64,000 nt of DNA, taken from contig CM032232.1 of NCBI GenBank assembly GCA_019009955.1, positions 55,969,001 through 56,033,000 on the forward strand, written 5' to 3'. The first letter of the stretch is position 1. Each line of letters opens with the position of its first letter. The position numbers were made by a program, and so were the translations under genes. Shown here one piece after another: positions 60,017-64,000 of the stretch. A model generated the notes under the pieces. It had not been told where the DNA came from, made no database searches, and saw only the letters and a program-made list of their open reading frames with translations. This DNA is from Riptortus pedestris. Its lineage: Eukaryota; Arthropoda; Insecta; Hemiptera; Alydidae.

Positions 60017-60726
60017 TTTATCAAGGACTATAACAGGTGAAATTTCTAACTAAAAAGTGAAAAAAAATTCTTAATTGAAACAATAGTTTAAAAAAGTCAT
60101 AAAATAATAGTATATCTCTTCAAATAACTTATTTAAATCCTAGGTATTCTCAGTTTAATCTTTAAAATAGCAAACCTTTATAAAAGTTCTTAATAAATTC
60201 TATAAGAATATTAAGAGATATGCAAAGCCTATCTTGGGAGCTTCACAACTTTACAAAAGGTGAATTCCTCATTTCGCCAATAAAGAAAGTGATCTTTAAT
60301 AAATGAAAACTCATTTAAATGCAAAAGTCAGATATCTGCTAAGATCTAGGGGCCAGAAAACATATTCTGCCAAAAATTGATAAATACATGTTAACCTAAA
60401 TGAGACTGATAACCTAAAGTGCCAAATTATAGATTTCCCAGGGAAGCATATAATCGATTTTTTATCCATAGAGGTTAGAATATATTCAAATGCTATCCCA
60501 ATACAATCGACAAAGACTGGAACTCAAAGCTCATAAAATGGACATTTTGTATAACCAATAGACTGTGTAAACGATGGAATAATTCAGTAAAATGCGTTAT
60601 TGCTTGACATTTGGACAATCAAAAACCATTATATACATAACAAAAAAGAAGGAAGAAAATACACATATTTGGCTAACATGCTTAAAGGTTCACAAAAATA
60701 AGTTTCTTAATGGTCCTCCAAAATGA

Positions 60727-60747
60727 TGGAGCGGGGTTTTCGCTCCA
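60727..60747. other. Small perfect hairpin upstream of Hakai
   Basis: TGGAGCG GGGTTTT CGCTCCA: a 7-bp stem with a 7-base loop about 0.7 kb upstream of the Hakai start codon. Function unknown. Confidence 0.4.
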
Positions 60748-61252
60748 AATCCAGGAAATTCCACTAAAAAGTAAATTGTATAGTTATTTACAACAATCCA
60801 TGGATTAGGTAAAGTAATTCCCCAACTTACTGGAAACCGATAATTGAGGGCCAAATTGCTCCAGTGGCATTATTCACGATGGTTTTGTAAGTAAAACATG
60901 TTTAATAACCAGTTTAGTAAAATAATATACTGCTAATAGCATAATCTACGATCGCTGAGTAATGAGGATTTCTAAACAATGATTTGTAAAGAGTGACTTA
61001 TACAATGACGGAATCAATCCACTACTAGACATGCTAATGCCCTTACTAAAAGAAAAACATGGATTTGATAATTTGAGTAAGGCTGAATTAATCTGAATGG
61101 GAAATTTCAGTGGTGTCAATATTCTTATATAGACCCGAACAGGCATTAAAAATTATTAGACTCTTCATAAATAAACTAAATTAGTTAAAGAATGTATGTT
61201 GAACATCTCATTAGTTTTCACAGTCTCTGTGAAACATACTTCTCATTAAAAT

Positions 61253-61695
61253 AAAAGTCCGTCACGCAGGGGCTGCGTAAATTAAGCAGATTTCCCACGT
61301 GAAGTTATACAATAGAGAAATCACCAAACGAGAGCAGAACAGTTACGGCAAATGGCCGAACTAGCTTTTGGCGGGAAAGTCACTTCGTCCCTTAGCCGCA
61401 CAGATTTAATAAAAATGCAAATATCTCGGTTAATATTCAAGATAGAGAATAAATGTATATAACAATATTTATAGTAAATTTAATTTTTAATAAGATTGAT
61501 TCTGTACAATGTTTTGATCCGACGTATAGTAACGGAGATATTTCGAATTTTCGAAAATCCTCCCCTCTAAACCCCCCCCTCCCACTTGTCCGATTTCAGC
61601 CGTTAACGAACATGATCTTTCTTTTTACATAAAACGACTAAATATCGAGTTTGGTAACGATCAAACAAAAATTGCGACCGCTAGAGCGGTAACAG

Positions 61696-61765
<70 letters not shown>

Positions 61766-61889
61766 TTGAACGGACCTCATTTTCGTCATCTCTTGAGTAG
61801 GATCGATGGACATTTGGAGAAATTTTTCGAAAATTGCATCATGAGTACGATCTCAATAGCTGATTTCCCTTAAGGGAAATCTGCTAAAA
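61253..61889 (-). mobile_element. HINE-like element, best-preserved full copy (637 bp)
   Basis: 3' terminus (left): AAAAGTCCGTCACGCAGGGG CTGCG, then AAGCAGATTTCCCACGTG. 5' terminus (right): TTTCCCTTAAGGGAAATCTGCTAAAA. Between them are all family blocks and a (TA)n at 61700-61762. The termini give the asymmetric inverted repeat GCAGATTTCCC used to define the family. Confidence 0.95.
61700..61762 (+). repeat. (TA)n microsatellite inside HINE-like element
   Basis: Pure TA tract between 'aacagacaaat' and 'gttttgaacggacc'. Confidence 0.98.
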
Positions 61890-61899
61890 GGAGTGATAA

Positions 61900-62410
61900 G
61901 TCCGGCTAACCACTTAGCATCCCCTTCATTAAGCCTCTCTCAGTGAAAATTGACAAATTGCTGGGGAAAGCAGGCATCAAGACGGCTTACCGAGCAAGAA
62001 GACCCTCAAAAATCTATTCCCCAACCCCAAAGATCCTGTTTCCGCTATGGAGAAGTCTGGAGTCTACCGGATATTTGCCATTCCTGTGAGGCTACATACG
62101 TAGGGCAGAGTGGCAGGAAGATAAAGACAAGGGTCAAAGAGCATTTCACTACAAAAGCAAGTGAAATGAAAAAGCACCTAGTGACGGAAAACCATGACCA
62201 GGGTTCTTTACAATTGGAGGTGTTGCATCACCTACCTAAAGGAAGGAAAATGGACAGGGTTGAGGGGATAGTGACTAGATTGGATCTTCTAACATCAAGA
62301 AAAACATTAATTAATATTAAAGAAGATGTTTGCCCATTCAAGTTCATACCATTAGCCTCCTTACCTCAGCTAGCTGGGATGAAAAGCACTCAAATGACTT
62401 TGCTATAATT
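61900..62410 (+). pseudogene. Penelope-like element GIY-YIG endonuclease remnant
   Basis: The open frame 61950-62408 contains CHSCEATYVGQSGRKIKTRV followed by KEHF, matching the YIG half and catalytic Arg of the Penelope-type GIY-YIG nuclease. The preceding KSGVYRI (GIY half) is in another frame, so a frameshift lies at about 62070. Upstream, 'KLLGKAGIKTAYRARRPSKI' in a further frame fits the linker before the nuclease. No reverse transcriptase domain is present. It starts directly after the HINE-like copy. Confidence 0.75.
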
Positions 62411-62528
62411 TTTAAATGAATATGTTTGCTTTGATTCGAAGAGAAAAAATGAATTTGGGTTTTAAAGTACTAAAATTAACTATATATTTCAAAAATATAA
62501 TTAGTAGTAATACTATAATAAAATAAAA

Positions 62529-62621
62529 TTAGTACTCATTACCACATTTATCAAGTTCCCTCCATTTTTTCCTCTTCTTGATGAACTTCTCTTCTTGTTC
62601 TTCTAACAGAAAAGTTAAACT
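62529..62621 (-). CDS. Candidate duplicated terminal exon, unit A
   Basis: On the minus strand a good acceptor (CTCCTCTTATAG) precedes 93 bases read as SLTFLLEEQEEKFIKKRKKW, RELDKCGNEY and stop. A homologous segment of identical length with the same acceptor and stop lies at 63330-63422. No upstream exons are in the window, so coding status is inferred from conservation of acceptor, frame and stop between the copies. Confidence 0.4.
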   Translation of the reverse strand, partial: SLTFLLEEQEEKFIKKRKKWRELDKCGNEY

Positions 62622-62763
62622 CTATAAGAGGAGAGCCGTTGTTAACTAGACCAATTGGCTAGTTTTTGAATAAATAAATAAAAAACTAACAGTCCTAACT
62701 GGAATACTTAATGAGACTAACAATGAACAAATGAAAACATATTGTAAATTAACAAGTACTTAA

Positions 62764-62815
62764 TGCAACAAAGGCTATTCGGGACGGGTTATCTACAGGA
62801 TACCAACCCACCAAA
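62764..62815 (-). mobile_element. S1 SINE 3' fragment
   Basis: 'tgcaacaaaggctattcgggacgggttatctacaggataccaaccca'. Confidence 0.75.
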
Positions 62816-62989
62816 ACAATCAAGACTCAGTAAAAACTTTAATTAAATAAATAATTATTTTTTAAGTTTCAAAAGAGCTTTCTTTTGAGGGGAATAAAAT
62901 AAAGTTTAGTAAAGTTTCTAGTATTATTCATATGTTCTATGGAATATAAATATATGTGAACTCAAATGACTTTGAAAAAAAAAAAGTAA

Positions 62990-63188
62990 AAATAATTTAT
63001 TAACATCCACTTTTCACATCTAAGGCTAATTGGGACGGGTTATTTACAGTTTCTCACCACCCATTTCTAGCCAGAGTGCGACTAAGGATTTTATTTAATG
63101 AATTCCGTCACTAAATAAATTCCTATTGCCCAGATGGGAATCGAACTCGCCACTCTAGGTCTACCATGTGAGATTAAGGTCAACACTG
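62990..63188 (-). mobile_element. S1 SINE, nearly full
   Basis: 'aataatttattaacatccacttttcacatctaaggctaattgggacgggtt', 'ccatttctagccagagtgcgacta', 'attcctattgcccagatgggaatcgaactcgccactctagg' and 'gtgagattaaggtcaaca'. It sits between two units of the local duplication. Confidence 0.9.
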
Positions 63189-63329
63189 TTCATTTAAAAA
63201 ATGATATAATTCTTAAATGCATAGGTATGCTTTGATTTGGAGGGAAAATATGTACCAGGGTAGTAAGGTACTAAAATAAATTATATATTTCAAAAATATA
63301 ATTATTGGTAATATTATAATACAATAAAA

Positions 63330-63422
63330 TTAGTACTCTTCACTATATTTACCAATTCCCACTTTTCCCCTCTTGTATTCCTTGGTCTTCTTTTCTTGTT
63401 CATCTACCAGAAAAGTTAAACT
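63330..63422 (-). CDS. Candidate duplicated terminal exon, unit B
   Basis: The acceptor CTTTCCTCTTATAG is followed by 93 bases read as SLTFLVDEQEKKTKEYKRGK, VGIGKYSEEY and stop. It matches unit A in length, acceptor, N-terminal SLTFL and the stop position. The duplicated unit extends beyond the exon on both sides (about 330 bp). Confidence 0.4.
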   Translation of the reverse strand, partial: SLTFLVDEQEKKTKEYKRGKVGIGKYSEEY

Positions 63423-63658
63423 CTATAAGAGGAAAGCCAATGTTAACAAGAACAATTGACTAAAATATTTTATTAAAGAAATGAAAAACAAGCAGTCCTA
63501 ACTGAAATATATAATGAGACTTAGCAATGCATAACAAATGGTAATCTGTTCTAGAATGTTTTATCAGTTGTGTTTGTATTTCAAAAATATAATAATTAGT
63601 GGTAATAATATAATACCAATAATAATTAGGCTACTTTCCTCAATTCTGTTTAGCTTTT

Positions 63659-63712
63659 TTACTTTCCTTGTTTCCATGCCGAAAGTGATTTTTCTAACCC
63701 AAAAGTTAAACT
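63659..63712 (-). CDS. Candidate duplicated terminal exon, unit C (shorter)
   Basis: The acceptor TTGTTCTCCTCTTACAG is followed by 54 bases read as SLTFGLEKSLSAWKQGK and stop. It shares the acceptor and first codons with units A and B but diverges and stops earlier. It has the best splice acceptor of the three, so it may be the ancestral or used exon (inference). Confidence 0.35.
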   Translation of the reverse strand, partial: SLTFGLEKSLSAWKQGK

Positions 63713-64000
63713 CTGTAAGAGGAGAACAACCACTAGTGAGTTCTGAGTATAGAATCCACCATTGTCCCAACAAATGTGTGGATTGAGCTAGAAGGCTGAA
63801 CAATGTGTCTTTGTATTAAAAATTGTGGTTGTGAGTGTAATATAAATGAATTCATGTTTTGTTTCAAAGCAGTTTCATTTCAATAAATATAGTCACTATT
63901 CTTATGTTGTTTTAAATTGGTGTTTGTGCGGAAACGTTTATATAAGCAGCACAATACCTTTCAAAATAATTTAGACCACCAATATTATAAGCAGTCGTTT

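Larger units (their letters stand above)
62416..63740 (-). repeat. Three-copy local duplication carrying the candidate exons
   Basis: Segments about 62420-62745, 63200-63545 and 63571-63740 align to one another (shared 'attatatatttcaaaaatataatta', 'aaattagtact', 'gaaaagttaaactct', 'aacagtcctaact'; the last is a variant in unit B and absent in C). Units A and B are separated by SINE insertions at 62764-62815 and 62990-63188. Confidence 0.7.

Overview
The window is nuclear DNA from an invertebrate animal, very probably an arthropod. It is AT-rich, split by long introns, and packed with degenerate repeats and (TA)n/(GT)n/(GA)n microsatellites. The arthropod call rests on a spliced gene whose product matches the Hakai/CBLL1 E3 ubiquitin ligase in its insect-like form, and on a second spliced gene that resembles a secreted arthropod family of unknown function. 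A crustacean such as a copepod is only a guess; nothing in the sequence fixes the species. || Genes. (1) Plus strand: four in-phase exons at 8957-8997, 26692-26867, 37760-38038 and 42034-42229 encode the C-terminal 229 or so residues of an acidic-then-basic protein of unknown function. Its first exon was not found and may lie left of the window. (2) Minus strand: seven exons between 60016 and 49876 encode a complete 328-residue Hakai (RING finger, HYB phosphotyrosine-binding zinc domain, Pro/Tyr-rich tail). Hakai is a subunit of the m6A mRNA methylation writer complex. The two genes converge, with about 7.6 kb between their stop codons. (3) At the right edge, three homologous minus-strand segments (62529-62621, 63330-63422, 63659-63712) look like tandemly duplicated terminal exons of a gene that would start beyond the window. 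|| Repeats. At least 30 copies or fragments belong to one non-autonomous family. Full copies have the layout of Helentron/Helitron2-derived HINE/DINE-1 elements: a 5' end TTTTAGCAGATTTCCC, a matching subterminal GGGAAATCTGC near the 3' end, a 6-bp-stem hairpin (ACGCAG CCC CTGCGT) seven bases before the 3' end GACGGACTTTT, and a central (TA)n tract. Other elements: a tRNA-derived SINE family (11 copies or fragments), a second tRNA-like SINE, a piggyBac-type element with TTAA duplications nested inside a HINE-like copy, Penelope-like (GIY-YIG) remnants, three hammerhead-ribozyme-like motifs (two of them beside Penelope-like sequence), a non-LTR retrotransposon remnant, a 508-bp inverted-repeat element with a 12-bp target duplication, and a 211-bp fold-back palindrome. 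|| Layout. 1-35 kb is mainly large introns of gene 1 filled with repeats. 35-42 kb is cleaner intron plus the nested piggyBac and the last exon. 42-50 kb is the convergent intergenic or 3' UTR region with two HINE-like copies. 50-60 kb is Hakai, almost free of repeats except intron 6. 61-64 kb is a full HINE-like copy, a Penelope remnant and the duplicated candidate exons.
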